DNA of 64,000 nucleotides from Thioclava marina. Its GTDB lineage: Bacteria; Pseudomonadota; Alphaproteobacteria; Rhodobacterales; Rhodobacteraceae. This document shows, piece after piece, positions 18,449 through 27,434 of this stretch. The stretch spans positions 1,178,001 through 1,242,000 of the forward strand of contig NZ_MPZS01000001.1 of the NCBI RefSeq assembly GCF_002020135.1. Reading direction: 5' to 3'. Positions within the stretch are counted from its first letter, which is position 1; each line of letters begins with the position of its first letter. The notes below the pieces were generated by a model, which did not search any database, had not been told where the DNA came from, and saw only the letters and a program-made list of their open reading frames with translations. The translations under genes were made by a program, and so were the position numbers.

Positions 18449-20279
18449 CGGCACCCTTGCTCGGCCCCAGATCCTTGAGCGGCGGCAGCCCCTCTTCCTT
18501 GCGCACCTGATCCAGACCCACTTCGATCTTGCGGCGGATCTGATCGGGATCGAGCTCTTCGGTGGTCTCCGCGTCATCGGTCGCGAAAGAGAGCGCGCGG
18601 CGCCACTGGAACTCGGCTTCGCGCTTGCGCCCGACCGCCCAGAGCACATCGCCCAGGTGATCGTTGAGTAGCGGATCGCGGGGCTCGAGCTCGACGGCGC
18701 GTTCCATCTCTTCGGCGGCTTCCTGATAGTGGCCAAGCTTGAAGAGCGCCCAGCCCAGACTGTCGATGATGAAGCCCGCATCGGGGCGTTCCTCGGCCGC
18801 CTTGCGGATCATCGCGAGTGCCTCGTCGAGATTCTCGCCGCGATCGACATAGGAATAGCCCAGGTAGTTGAGCACCGAAGGCTGGTCGGGCGAAAGCGTG
18901 AGCGCCTCGCGGAAGCCTTTCTCGGCCTCGGACCAATTGCCCGAGCGCTCCTGCGCGATGGCGCGCGAATACCAGACGAACCAGTCGTTGGGCTTGGGCT
19001 CTCCCAGAAGCGCAACCGCCTTGTCATAGGCCTTGGCGGCCTCGGGGAAGCGGCTCTCGCGGCGCAGCGTGTCACCCAATGCGGTCCACACGCCCACCAG
19101 ATTGGGCCGGATCCGCGACAGGTTTTCCAAGACCTCGATCGCCGCATCGTTGCGGCCCGCGCGCACCATCGACTCCGCCCGGCCGATCTCGGCGGCATGG
19201 TAGATCGGGCTCTCGGGCGAGATCGCGGCATAGGCCGCAATCGCGAGGTCGTACTGCTTTTGCTGATCGAGCAGCGAGGCCGTCAACAGGTTGGAATCGT
19301 CAAGCCCCGGGGCGACCAGATTGGCCAGCCGCGAATGCATCAGCGTGAAGGTGTCGGGCGCATCCCCCACCAGTGCCTGGGCGACCGAGTAATAGACCTC
19401 GGCCACGCCATCGGTGGCGTTGCGCACGATATCATAGGGCAGCGTCTCGCCCTTGAGCAGCGCGGCACGCATCGCCTCGAGCTGCGGATCGAGATCGGGG
19501 CCGAAGCTGTCCTCGATCAGCTTGGCCGCCTCATCGTTCTTCTCGAGCTGCGAGAGGATCTCGGCATGGGCGATCACGCCGCGCCGGGTCGAGGTGATGG
19601 TCGCGCCATGCTCGCCGGTGAAGATCTTGTCCGCGCCCTCGTAATCCCCCACCAGCGCAAGCGCGAGCGCCTTGTGGAAATCGGCGAATGCGCCGAGCCC
19701 CTTCTCTTCGCCCACCTTGTCGAAAGCGGAAGCGGCATCGGACATCTTGCCCTCGCCCACCAGCGCCCAGGCCCGCGAGAGGCCGCCCACGAGCGGTCCG
19801 GGATCGGCATCGCTGTCGAGCAGAGCAAGCGCACCTGCCCAATCCTTGTCGCGCGCGAATTGGGCGAGATCGACGAGCGCCGCGATCTGGCTGCCGGTTT
19901 CGGCGTCGATCATCTGCCGGGCCAGCGGGACCGCCCGTTCGAAATCTCCGATCGCGATTTCCGAAACCAACGTCGCCTCGGCGGTCGCAGCGCTGCTATC
20001 TCCGCTCGCCATCAGCTTGCGGTAGTAATGCGCGGCCTCGGCGAAATCGAATTGCTGCGAGGCGATGCGCGCCGCGAGATAGGCGCCCGCCTCCTGCGGG
20101 CTTGGGTCGTTGGACGTATCGCCCGCCGCCTGCGCAGCCGCGGCGGCGTCGGCCGCATCGGCTGCGGCCTCTGGGCTGTCCGCTGCCGGTGCGTCTTGCG
20201 CATGGAGCGGCAGGGCCGCGGAAGAGCCCATCAGGAAAGCAATCAGCGCAAGGCGCAGCGGGGTCGGAAAACTCGGCAC
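18435..20279 (-). CDS. Exported tetratricopeptide-repeat protein
   Basis: A 614-residue protein with a signal peptide (about 1-27, ending LHAQ) followed by an Ala/Asp-rich segment and then tetratricopeptide repeats throughout. The clearest are in the C-terminal third (LNYLGYSYVDRGENLDEALAM and the next two units ending near residue 585). TPR arrays are protein-binding scaffolds; no partner can be named. The start is a GTG at 20279 with AAAGGA eight bases upstream. It overlaps ispE by 14 bp, which implies co-transcription. Confidence 0.85.
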   Translation of the reverse strand: MPSFPTPLRLALIAFLMGSSAALPLHAQDAPAADSPEAAADAADAAAAAQAAGDTSNDPSPQEAGAYLAARIASQQFDFAEAAHYYRKLMASGDSSAATAEATLVSEIAIGDFERAVPLARQMIDAETGSQIAALVDLAQFARDKDWAGALALLDSDADPGPLVGGLSRAWALVGEGKMSDAASAFDKVGEEKGLGAFADFHKALALALVGDYEGADKIFTGEHGATITSTRRGVIAHAEILSQLEKNDEAAKLIEDSFGPDLDPQLEAMRAALLKGETLPYDIVRNATDGVAEVYYSVAQALVGDAPDTFTLMHSRLANLVAPGLDDSNLLTASLLDQQKQYDLAIAAYAAISPESPIYHAAEIGRAESMVRAGRNDAAIEVLENLSRIRPNLVGVWTALGDTLRRESRFPEAAKAYDKAVALLGEPKPNDWFVWYSRAIAQERSGNWSEAEKGFREALTLSPDQPSVLNYLGYSYVDRGENLDEALAMIRKAAEERPDAGFIIDSLGWALFKLGHYQEAAEEMERAVELEPRDPLLNDHLGDVLWAVGRKREAEFQWRRALSFATDDAETTEELDPDQIRRKIEVGLDQVRKEEGLPPLKDLGPSKGADASN

Positions 20280-20411
20280 GAAACGGTCCTTTCGATCGGT
20301 TCGGCGCGAGGGTAACGGGGCGCCCCCGGCAAGGCAATGCGGCGCGCACGCCCGCGCGGGAAGCTGCCGGTGAGGACACGACGTTGTGACCGACGAGAAC
20401 GGCCAAGGGAA

Positions 20412-20428
20412 AGGGGGCAGCGCCCCCT
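20412..20428 (-). terminator. Hairpin terminator of the DMGDH-like gene
   Basis: AGGGGGC, loop AGC and GCCCCCT form a perfect 7-bp stem just after the stop at 20435; on the minus strand it is followed by TTCCC. The same GGGGGC/GCCCCC design recurs at 27341 and 48128. Confidence 0.6.
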
Positions 20429-20434
20429 GCCCAC

Positions 20435-22936
20435 TCAGCCGTCGACGCGGATGCGGATGTTCGCGGGATCGTGCGGGCTGTCTTCGGTCACTTCGGCGGG
20501 GTAGTCGGCTCCGAGGATACGCACGCTCAGCTTCGTGCCGGGTTCCGCCAGATCGGGGCGCACATAGCCCATGCCGATCTGCTTGCCGAAGGTCACCGAC
20601 CAGCCGCCCGAGGTCAGACGACCGACCCGCTCGCCATCAAGCTTGATCACTTCCTTACCCCACGGATCCGCGTCCTCGGGCCCGTCGATCAGCAGCGTCA
20701 CGCATTTCGAGCGGATGCCGGTGTCGAGCATCGCCTGTTTGCCGGTGAAGTCCTTCTCGAGATCGATGAAGCGGTCGAGACCGGCCTCTTGCGGGGTCGC
20801 GTCGCGGCCAAGCTCGTTGCCGAAGGCGCGGTAGCTCTTTTCCTGACGCAGCCAGTTCTGGGCGCGCGCACCGACGAGCTTGAGCCCGTGCTTCTCGCCC
20901 GCCTTGACCAGCAGTTCCCAGAGGTAGCGCGACATCTCGACGGGGTGGTGCAATTCCCAGCCAAGCTCGCCCGTATAGGCCACGCGCACCGCGCGCACCG
21001 GGCACATGCCCAGCTCGATATTGCGCATCGACAGCCACGGGAAGCGTTTGTTCGACAGCACGGTTTCCGGATAGGCGTCCTTTACCACGTCCTGCAGGAT
21101 CGCACGCGCATTCGGCCCCGCAAGCGCGAAGACACCCCATTGCGTGGTGATGTCGTGGCAATCGACGTAATCGCCGCCCGCCGCGCGGAAATCCTCGATC
21201 GACTTGCGCAGGAAATCTCCATCATAGTCGGCCCACGCACCGGCCGAGATCAGGTAATATTCGTCCTCGGCCAGACGCACGATGGTGTATTCGGTGCGCG
21301 TCGTGCCCGCTTCGGTCAGCGCGTAGGTCAGGTTGATCCGGCCGACTTTCGGCAGCTTGTTGCAGGTGAACCGGTCGAGGAAGGCGGTTGCGCCGGGGCC
21401 GCGCACGAGATGCTTGGCGAAGGCGGTCGCGTCGATCAGACCGGCGGTTTTGCGGATCGCGCGAGCCTCGGCCTCGGCATATTGCCACCAGCCGCCCCGG
21501 CGGAAGCTGCGGCTGTCATGATCGAAGCTCGCGGGCGCATCCTTGGGCCCGTAATAGTTCGGGCGTTCCCAACCGTTGACCTGCCCCATCTGCGCGCCCT
21601 CGGCGATCTGGCGGTCGTAATTCGGCGCGGTGCGCAGCGGACGGCACGCTTCGCGCTCTTCATCGGGGTGGTGCAGGATGAAGACGTGCTCGTAGCATTC
21701 CTCGTTCTTGCGCGCGGCATATTCGGTCGTCATCCACGAGCCGTAACGCTTGGGATCGAGGCTCGCCATGTCGATCTCGGCCTCGCCGTGCACCATCATC
21801 TGGGCGAGGTAATAGCCCGTGCCGCCCGCGGCGGTGATGCCGAAGCTGAAACCCTCGGCCAGCCACATGTTGCGCAGCCCCGGCGCGGGACCGACCAGCG
21901 GGTTGCCGTCGGGCGTGTAGCAGATCGGACCGTTGAAATCATCCTTGAGGCCGACGGTTTCGGAGGTCGGCAGACGATGGATCATCGACATGTATTCTTC
22001 CTCGATCCGCTCCAGATCGAGCTGGAACAGGTCGGCGCGGAAGCTCTCGGGCACGTCATAGCAGAACCGCGCGGGCGCGTTGCGCTCGTAAGGGCCGAGG
22101 ATCCAGCCGCCGCGCTCTTCGCGGACATACCATTTCGCATCGGCGTCACGCAGCACCGGGTGCTCGGGATTGCCCTCGGCGCGCCATTTCACCAGCGCGG
22201 GATCGGGTTCGGTCACGATGAACTGGTGCTCGACCGGGATTGCCGGGATCTTGATGCCCAAAAGGCGCGCGGTGCGCTGCGCGTGGTTGCCGGTGCAGGT
22301 CACGACATGCTCGGCGCGGATTTCGATCTCTTCGCCCGAGCCGACGAGGTTGCCGCCCTTCTCGACCATCTTCTCGAGCGTGACGACCCATTCCGAGCCG
22401 GTCCAGCGATAGGCGTTGACCTGCAGCTTGCGCGCGATCTCGGCGCCGTGCTGGCGTGCGCCCTTGGCCATCGCCTGCGTCACGTCGGCGGGGTTGATAT
22501 AGCCGTCCTGCGGGTGGAACAGCGCGCCCACGAGATCTTCGGTGTTCAGAAGCGGCCAGCGTTCCTTCATCTGCGCAGGCGTCAGGAACTCGTGATAGAC
22601 CTCCGCCGTATCGGCGACGCTCGAATAGAGTTTGTATTCGTCCATCCGCGCCTGGGTCTGCGCCATGCGCAGGTTGCCGCAGATCGAGAAGCCCGCGTTC
22701 AGACCGGTTTCCGCCTCGAGCGTCTTGTAGAAATCGACCGAGTATTTGTGGATGTGGGTCGTCGCGTAGCTCATGTTGAAGAGGGGCAGCAGACCGGCCG
22801 CGTGCCAGGTCGAGCCCGAGGTCAGCTCGTCGCGCTCCACCAGAAGCGTATCCCAGCCCGCCTTGGCCAGGTGATAGGCGACCCCGCATCCGACGGCACC
22901 GCCGCCAACGACCAGAGCTTTGACATGGGTTTTCAT
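20435..22936 (-). CDS. Dimethylglycine/sarcosine dehydrogenase-like flavoprotein
   Basis: An 833-residue two-part enzyme. The N-terminal half is a DAO-type FAD oxidoreductase with GGGAVGCGVAYHLAKAG (11-27). It carries STWHAAGL, whose histidine (H45) matches the covalent FAD site of mammalian DMGDH. The C-terminal half (from about 440) is a GcvT/aminomethyltransferase domain that would pass the one-carbon unit to tetrahydrofolate. The family demethylates dimethylglycine or sarcosine from choline/betaine breakdown; the substrate is not resolved. AAGGAG precedes the ATG. It is transcribed away from the PRC-barrel gene. Confidence 0.85.
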   Translation of the reverse strand: MKTHVKALVVGGGAVGCGVAYHLAKAGWDTLLVERDELTSGSTWHAAGLLPLFNMSYATTHIHKYSVDFYKTLEAETGLNAGFSICGNLRMAQTQARMDEYKLYSSVADTAEVYHEFLTPAQMKERWPLLNTEDLVGALFHPQDGYINPADVTQAMAKGARQHGAEIARKLQVNAYRWTGSEWVVTLEKMVEKGGNLVGSGEEIEIRAEHVVTCTGNHAQRTARLLGIKIPAIPVEHQFIVTEPDPALVKWRAEGNPEHPVLRDADAKWYVREERGGWILGPYERNAPARFCYDVPESFRADLFQLDLERIEEEYMSMIHRLPTSETVGLKDDFNGPICYTPDGNPLVGPAPGLRNMWLAEGFSFGITAAGGTGYYLAQMMVHGEAEIDMASLDPKRYGSWMTTEYAARKNEECYEHVFILHHPDEEREACRPLRTAPNYDRQIAEGAQMGQVNGWERPNYYGPKDAPASFDHDSRSFRRGGWWQYAEAEARAIRKTAGLIDATAFAKHLVRGPGATAFLDRFTCNKLPKVGRINLTYALTEAGTTRTEYTIVRLAEDEYYLISAGAWADYDGDFLRKSIEDFRAAGGDYVDCHDITTQWGVFALAGPNARAILQDVVKDAYPETVLSNKRFPWLSMRNIELGMCPVRAVRVAYTGELGWELHHPVEMSRYLWELLVKAGEKHGLKLVGARAQNWLRQEKSYRAFGNELGRDATPQEAGLDRFIDLEKDFTGKQAMLDTGIRSKCVTLLIDGPEDADPWGKEVIKLDGERVGRLTSGGWSVTFGKQIGMGYVRPDLAEPGTKLSVRILGADYPAEVTEDSPHDPANIRIRVDG

Positions 22937-23364
22937 CGCGGGCTGTCTCCTTGGGGATCTCCGAACTCAGATTGCCCCGTTCGGGGCGCTCGGCAATCCG
23001 ATCCGGGCGACATTCGCGCGACAAAAACGACATTGCATCGCGGGCGCAGCGCGCGTGACCGATCGCGGCGGCGCTTGCGACAGCCTCGCGCGACGAAAAC
23101 CTGCGCGGCGATCCGCCGGACGCGACGGGCCGCAAGTCACCGGTTTGGGCAAGTTTCAGCCGCTTCCGCCGCCCGGGATTTGTCCTGAGACAAATCTCCC
23201 CGCGCATTCACGAAACCCCGCCATGGTTCCCCGAAAATTAAAAAATTTTTGCCTGTCCGGGACAGGAACTGAGCGCCGCGGCACGGGTTTGGTCACCATC
23301 TGACGGCGGCACAACCCGACGGGTCCGGAGCCGCCCGAACTCGCAAAAACCAAGGGAGACGAGA
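22937..23364. other. Long divergent intergenic region rich in dyads
   Basis: This 428-bp gap separates the DMGDH-like gene from the PRC-barrel gene and holds no credible gene. It contains a leader palindrome GCCCCG-TT-CGGGGC (22974-22987) nested in GATTGCC-N15-GGCAATC (22970-22998). Three TGTCG elements lie on the minus strand (23010-23040). A perfect dyad GATTTGTC-CTGA-GACAAATC spans 23177-23196. An A/T tract lies at 23235-23250, and a dyad CCTGTCC-G-GGACAGG at 23252-23266. It looks like a control region for both genes. Confidence 0.6.
23265..23289 (+). promoter_or_regulatory. EcfG-like (general stress sigma) promoter candidate
   Basis: GGAAC (23265-23269), a 16-base spacer and GGTT (23286-23289) approximate the GGAAC-N16/17-cGTT consensus of alphaproteobacterial EcfG sigma factors, 75 bp before the PRC-barrel start. 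The -35 overlaps the end of the dyad at 23252-23266. PRC-barrel proteins are common members of that regulon, but the -10 match is incomplete. Confidence 0.35.
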
Positions 23365-24477
23365 ATGAAAAAGCTCATCACCACCACGGCCATCGGCCTC
23401 ATGCTGGCGCTGCCCGCGGCGGCGGAAACCAAAACCGACGTTCAGGTGACCTCGCCCACCGATTCGGCGCAGGTCAATGTCGAACAGGGCACGACCAATG
23501 ACATGTTCTTCAAGGCGATCCCGCATTCGATCAGCGCCTCGGGACTGATCGGCAAGCGCGTCTATGTCTCGGAGGCCGCGATGGACCCGAGCGAGGCGGT
23601 GAAGGCTGCCGACCAGAACTGGGAAGATATCGGTGAGGTCAGCGATGTCGTGATCGACATGAACGGCAATGTCGACGCGGTGCTCGTCGATGTGGGCGGC
23701 TTCCTCGGCATTGGCGAGAAGACCATCGCGATTTCGATGGGCTCGCTGCGCCTGATCCCCGATGGCGACACCGAGAACGCCTATTTCGTCGTGATGAAGG
23801 GCGACAAGGCGATGCTCGACCAGGCGCCCGCCTATGAAGGCAACATGCAGACGAGCTGGGCCGACACGAGCGAGACCGAAGCCACGATGAACAAGACTGG
23901 CGATGAAGCCGAAGCTTCGGCTGAATCCGCGGGTCAGGCTATGGATGACGCCGCCGATGCGACCAAACAAGCGGCCTCGGATGCGGCGGACAAGACCAAG
24001 GCGATGACCGAGGAAGCGGCGCAAAACACCGAGCAGGCGGCGCAGAACGCCGGCGAGGCGATGGGCGATGCCGCCGACAAGGCGGAGGCCGCGACCAAGG
24101 ACGCGGCGGCCAAGACCGGCTCGGCGATCGACAATGCCGTCGACAGCACCGCGGCTGCGGTCGGCCAGGCCGGTCAGGCCACGGCTGAGAGCGGCAAGCA
24201 AGTCGACATCGCTTCGGTCGATCCCGACGTGCTTCGCGGCGAAGGCGTCTACGGCCCGAACGATGACAAGGTCGGCGATGTCTCGGAACTCGTGACCGGT
24301 CCCGATGGCTCGATCCAGGGCGTGGTGATCGACGTGGGTGGCTTCCTCGGCATCGGCGCCAAGCCGGTCCAAATCGAGGCCAACCAGCTCACCGTGCTGC
24401 AAGACGACCACTCGATTACGGTTCATACCGACCTGACCGAGGAACAGCTCAAGCAGATGCCGAAATACGAAGGCTGA
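23365..24477 (+). CDS. Exported protein with two PRC-barrel domains and an Ala-rich helical linker
   Basis: A 370-residue protein with a clear signal peptide (1-20, ending AAA). Two PRC-barrel domains (about 50-130 and 285-355) share the near-identical segment VDVGGFLGIG. They flank about 90 residues of Ala/Asp/Lys/Glu-rich helical sequence resembling late-embryogenesis-abundant proteins (repeated AAD, TKD and EAAQN motifs). The arrangement suggests internal duplication around a flexible helical spacer. A role in periplasmic stress protection is inferred from composition only. GGGAG precedes the ATG, and a strong terminator follows. Confidence 0.82.
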   Translation: MKKLITTTAIGLMLALPAAAETKTDVQVTSPTDSAQVNVEQGTTNDMFFKAIPHSISASGLIGKRVYVSEAAMDPSEAVKAADQNWEDIGEVSDVVIDMNGNVDAVLVDVGGFLGIGEKTIAISMGSLRLIPDGDTENAYFVVMKGDKAMLDQAPAYEGNMQTSWADTSETEATMNKTGDEAEASAESAGQAMDDAADATKQAASDAADKTKAMTEEAAQNTEQAAQNAGEAMGDAADKAEAATKDAAAKTGSAIDNAVDSTAAAVGQAGQATAESGKQVDIASVDPDVLRGEGVYGPNDDKVGDVSELVTGPDGSIQGVVIDVGGFLGIGAKPVQIEANQLTVLQDDHSITVHTDLTEEQLKQMPKYEG

Positions 24478-24524
24478 GCTTCAAGAGAGTGATGGAGAGC
24501 GGGGGTGACCCCGCCTCCAAGACG

Positions 24525-24553
24525 AAGGCCCCGGGCGAACCCCGGGGCCTTTT
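24525..24553 (+). terminator. Rho-independent terminator after the PRC-barrel gene
   Basis: AAGGCCCCGGG, loop CGAAC and CCCGGGGCCTT form a perfect 11-bp stem followed by TTTTG, 48 bp after the stop. It lies between convergent genes and could serve both. Confidence 0.85.
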
Positions 24554-24558
24554 GTCCA

Positions 24559-25545
24559 TCACACCATCGAGGGCACGACGAGATCCGGCGGGCGGTGCCC
24601 GTCGGCATAGGTCTTGATGTTCACGAGAACCTTTTCGCCCATCTCGATACGCCCCTCGACCGTGGCCGAGCCCATATGTGGCAACAGCACGACATTTGGC
24701 AGCTCGCGCAGGCGCGGATTGACCTCGGAGCCGTGCTCGAAGACGTCAAGCCCCGCCCCGGCAAACTCGCCCGCACGCAGCGCCCGGGTCAGCGCGTTCT
24801 CGTCGATCACCTCGCCGCGCGACGTGTTCACGATCACCGCCTCGGGCTTGAGCATCTTCAGGCGACGTGCGTTCAGAAGATGGAATGTCGAGGGCGTATG
24901 CGGGCAATTCACCGAGATCACGTCCATCCGGCTCACCATCTGGTCGAGGCTGTCCCAATAGGTCGCCTCCAGCTCGGCTTCGATATCGGGATGGACCTTG
25001 GTGCGATTGTGATAGTGGATCTGCATGCCGAACGCCTTGGCGCGACGCGCCACCGCCTGACCGATCCGGCCCATCCCCAAAATACCTAGCCGCTTGCCGC
25101 CGATGCGGTGCCCCAGGAAAGCCGTGGGCGCCCAGCCCTGCCAGTTGCCCGCCTGCATATGGGCAAGCCCCTCGGGGATGCGCCGCGTCACCGCGAGCAT
25201 CAGCGCAATCGTCATATCGGCGGTGTCATCGGTCACGACGCCGGGCGTGTTCGACACCAGCACCCCGCGCTGACGGGCCGAGGTCACGTCGATATGATCG
25301 ACCCCCGCGCCGTAATTCGCGATCAGCTTCAGCTTGTCGCCCGCCTGCGCGATCATGCTCGCATCGATCTTGTCGGTGACGCAGGGCACGAGAACATCGG
25401 CGCGCATCATCGCATCGACCAGCTCGTCGCGGCTCATCTTGCGGTCGTCGTGGTTGAGTTCGACGTCGAACAATTCCTTCATCCGGGTCTCGACAACCTC
25501 GGGCAGGCGTCGCGTCACGACAACACTCAGGCGCGGTGCGGGCAT
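24559..25545 (-). CDS. D-isomer 2-hydroxyacid dehydrogenase (glyoxylate/hydroxypyruvate reductase-like)
   Basis: A 328-residue NAD(P)-dependent enzyme reducing 2-oxo acids such as glyoxylate. The nucleotide motif is GILGMGRIG (154-162), the catalytic arginine R243 is in NTSRGE and the catalytic histidine H290 is in LLPHMGS. At the usual acid position (EHEP in relatives) this sequence has EHGSE, so a glycine (G272) replaces the canonical glutamate and a glutamate stands two residues later. GAGGAGAGG supports the ATG at 25545. It faces the PRC-barrel gene, with which it shares a terminator region, and is divergent from the SH3 gene. Confidence 0.85.
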   Translation of the reverse strand: MPAPRLSVVVTRRLPEVVETRMKELFDVELNHDDRKMSRDELVDAMMRADVLVPCVTDKIDASMIAQAGDKLKLIANYGAGVDHIDVTSARQRGVLVSNTPGVVTDDTADMTIALMLAVTRRIPEGLAHMQAGNWQGWAPTAFLGHRIGGKRLGILGMGRIGQAVARRAKAFGMQIHYHNRTKVHPDIEAELEATYWDSLDQMVSRMDVISVNCPHTPSTFHLLNARRLKMLKPEAVIVNTSRGEVIDENALTRALRAGEFAGAGLDVFEHGSEVNPRLRELPNVVLLPHMGSATVEGRIEMGEKVLVNIKTYADGHRPPDLVVPSMV

Positions 25546-25730
25546 CTCGGGCCTCTCCTCTCTTCCATCGCTGGGCTCTTGCATGCAAACTGCCCATCAA
25601 CGCGGGCAGGCACAAGGCCCGGAACGAGCAGAAATGGCCCGAATCGACATGAAGGCGTAATTTTATTGCGCGCCGAAATGCCGACGAGCCGCGAAGGGCG
25701 CGGGATCGGGCCGTGGACATGGGGCAAGCA

Positions 25731-26399
25731 ATGACGGTCAGCAAGATCTTTGCGGCGGTTTCCGGGATCGCGATTCTCGTCGGGGCGACCTGGAGCGTCT
25801 CGGGCGGCAATGCGCAGGCGACGTCAAAGGCGCAAGGCGCGCCCGAACAGACGACCGTGCAGACCTCCGAGGTCGCCGACACGACCGCCCCACAGCCCAA
25901 ACCCCAGCCCAAACCGGAATCGGTCCAGCCCGGGCCAAGCACGCCCGAGGTGCAACTCTCGGCACCGGTCGCGCGCGGTCCCGTCACACACTTGCCGCTC
26001 CCGCGCTATGTCTCGCTCAAGGGCGGCAAGGGCAATGCCCGGCGCGGCCCCTCGCTCTCGCATCGCATCGACTGGGTCTTCACCCATCCAGGCATGCCGT
26101 TGCGCGTGACCGCGGAATTCGGCCATTGGCGTCGCGTCGAGGACAGCGAGGGCCAGGGCGGCTGGATCCATTACACCCTGCTTTCGGGCGTGCGCCATGT
26201 GATCGTGACGCAGGATATGGTTGACCTCCACGCACGCCCCGACGAAAAGGCCGAGGTTACCGCCAAGGCCCAGATGGGCGCGATCGCACGACTCGGCGCG
26301 TGCAATCATGACTGGTGCGAGATCGAGGGCGGCGGGGCCGATGGCTGGCTTCGCAAGGCCGCTCTCTGGGGCGTGGACCCCGACGAGACGCGTGACTGA
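25731..26399 (+). CDS. SH3-domain protein, probably exported
   Basis: A 222-residue protein with an N-terminal hydrophobic segment (about 5-25), a Pro/Thr/Gln-rich spacer, then two bacterial SH3-like units from about residue 95. One begins RYVSLKGGKGNARRGPS and the other QDMVDLHARPDEKAEV. It matches the COG3807 SH3 group, thought to bind cell-wall peptides. Two cysteines near residues 191 and 196 (GACNHDWCEIEG) may form a disulfide. The ATG at 25731 follows GGGGCAAGCA. The CDF gene lies 49 bp downstream, so the two are likely co-transcribed. Confidence 0.8.
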   Translation: MTVSKIFAAVSGIAILVGATWSVSGGNAQATSKAQGAPEQTTVQTSEVADTTAPQPKPQPKPESVQPGPSTPEVQLSAPVARGPVTHLPLPRYVSLKGGKGNARRGPSLSHRIDWVFTHPGMPLRVTAEFGHWRRVEDSEGQGGWIHYTLLSGVRHVIVTQDMVDLHARPDEKAEVTAKAQMGAIARLGACNHDWCEIEGGGADGWLRKAALWGVDPDETRD

Positions 26400-26448
26400 T
26401 CCGGGCAGCCGCGCTAGGTAAAGCCGCGGCAAGGAGTCCGAAGACAAG

Positions 26449-27333
26449 ATGGCCTATTCCAACCAAGAGCAGCGGATGAACGCCTCGGCGGGTCTCGCCT
26501 CGGTCGGCACGGCGGGCCTGCTCGTCGCGATCAAGGCCTGGGCGCTGTGGCAGACCGGGGCGCTCTCGGTCGGCGCGTCACTGGCAGACAGCGCGGTCGA
26601 TCTGGTGATCTCGGCGGCGGGGCTGGTGGCGATCCTTTATGCCGCGAAACCCGCCGATGACGATCATGCCTTCGGACATAGCTCGGCCGAGGATCTCGCA
26701 GCCCTCGGGCAGGCGCTGATCGTGCTGGGCTCGGCCGCGGCGATCGGGATTGCCGCAGTCCGGCGCCTGCTGTCCCCCACCCCGCCCGAACTGGCCGCTC
26801 AAGGGGCGGGCATCGCGGTGATGATCGCCTCGGCCCTGATCACGGCAGCGCTGGTCTGGTGGCAGGGCCGCGTCGCGCGTTCGACCGGCAACAAGGTCGT
26901 GGCCGCCGACCGGCTGCATTACGTGGGCGACCTGCTGCCGACGCTGGGCGCGATCCTCGCGCTCTGGCTGTCGCATGATTTCGGCTGGAGCGATGTCGAC
27001 AGTATCGTCGCGCTGATCGCGGCGGCGATCATGCTGTCGGGCGCGGGGCGGATCGGTGTTGGTGCCTGGAACGCGCTGATGGACCGCGCCGCGCCCGATG
27101 ACGTGATCGAAGGCATCGCCGCGATCGCCCGCGACTGGCCCGGCGTGCGTGGCTTTCACGACCTCAAGACCCGCACAGCCGGCGCGCAGATCTTCGTGAA
27201 CCTGCATATCGAGCTCGATGGCGATCAGACGCTGGAGGAGGCCCATGACATCGGCGCTGCCCTCAAGCGCGCCATCGTCGAGGCCTATCCGCAGGCCGAT
27301 GTCATCATCCACAAGGATGTCTATCGCAGCTGA
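26449..27333 (+). CDS. Cation diffusion facilitator (CDF) metal-cation exporter
   Basis: A 294-residue inner-membrane divalent-cation/proton antiporter. The metal-site motifs are intact: SLADSAVDL in TM2, DDDHAFGH in the following loop and ADRLHYVGD (HxxxD) in TM5. The C-terminal cytoplasmic domain ends VIIHKDVYRS with the usual histidines. The DDDH/HxxxD pattern resembles FieF-type Zn/Fe exporters, though metal choice cannot be read reliably. AAGGAG precedes the ATG. It follows the SH3 gene. Confidence 0.9.
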   Translation: MAYSNQEQRMNASAGLASVGTAGLLVAIKAWALWQTGALSVGASLADSAVDLVISAAGLVAILYAAKPADDDHAFGHSSAEDLAALGQALIVLGSAAAIGIAAVRRLLSPTPPELAAQGAGIAVMIASALITAALVWWQGRVARSTGNKVVAADRLHYVGDLLPTLGAILALWLSHDFGWSDVDSIVALIAAAIMLSGAGRIGVGAWNALMDRAAPDDVIEGIAAIARDWPGVRGFHDLKTRTAGAQIFVNLHIELDGDQTLEEAHDIGAALKRAIVEAYPQADVIIHKDVYRS

Positions 27334-27340
27334 GCGTCGA

Positions 27341-27355
27341 GGGGGCGCCGCCCCC
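27341..27355 (+). terminator. GC-rich hairpin after the CDF gene
   Basis: GGGGGC, loop GCC and GCCCCC eight bases after the stop. It forms the first module of the repeat described just downstream. Confidence 0.55.
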
Positions 27356-27365
27356 GCGCTTCGCG

Positions 27366-27393
27366 CCCCCCGGGATATTTCCAGCAGTTGGAA
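27366..27393. repeat. Dispersed GATATTT-type intergenic repeat, copy B
   Basis: CCCCCCGGGATATTTCCAGC plus AGTTGGAA matches the core of copies at 17443 and 31073-31150. Here it directly follows a GGGGGC/GCCCCC hairpin, suggesting the full element has both modules. Confidence 0.65.
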
Positions 27394-27434
27394 CGCAGGA
27401 GCCTCGCCGGAGGCTCTTGCCCCGCGCCGCCCGC

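Noticed and set aside
20471-23188. A 905-codon open frame opposite the DMGDH-like gene
   Set aside because: Same shadow effect at high GC; the opposite strand has FAD and GcvT domains, and this peptide has none.
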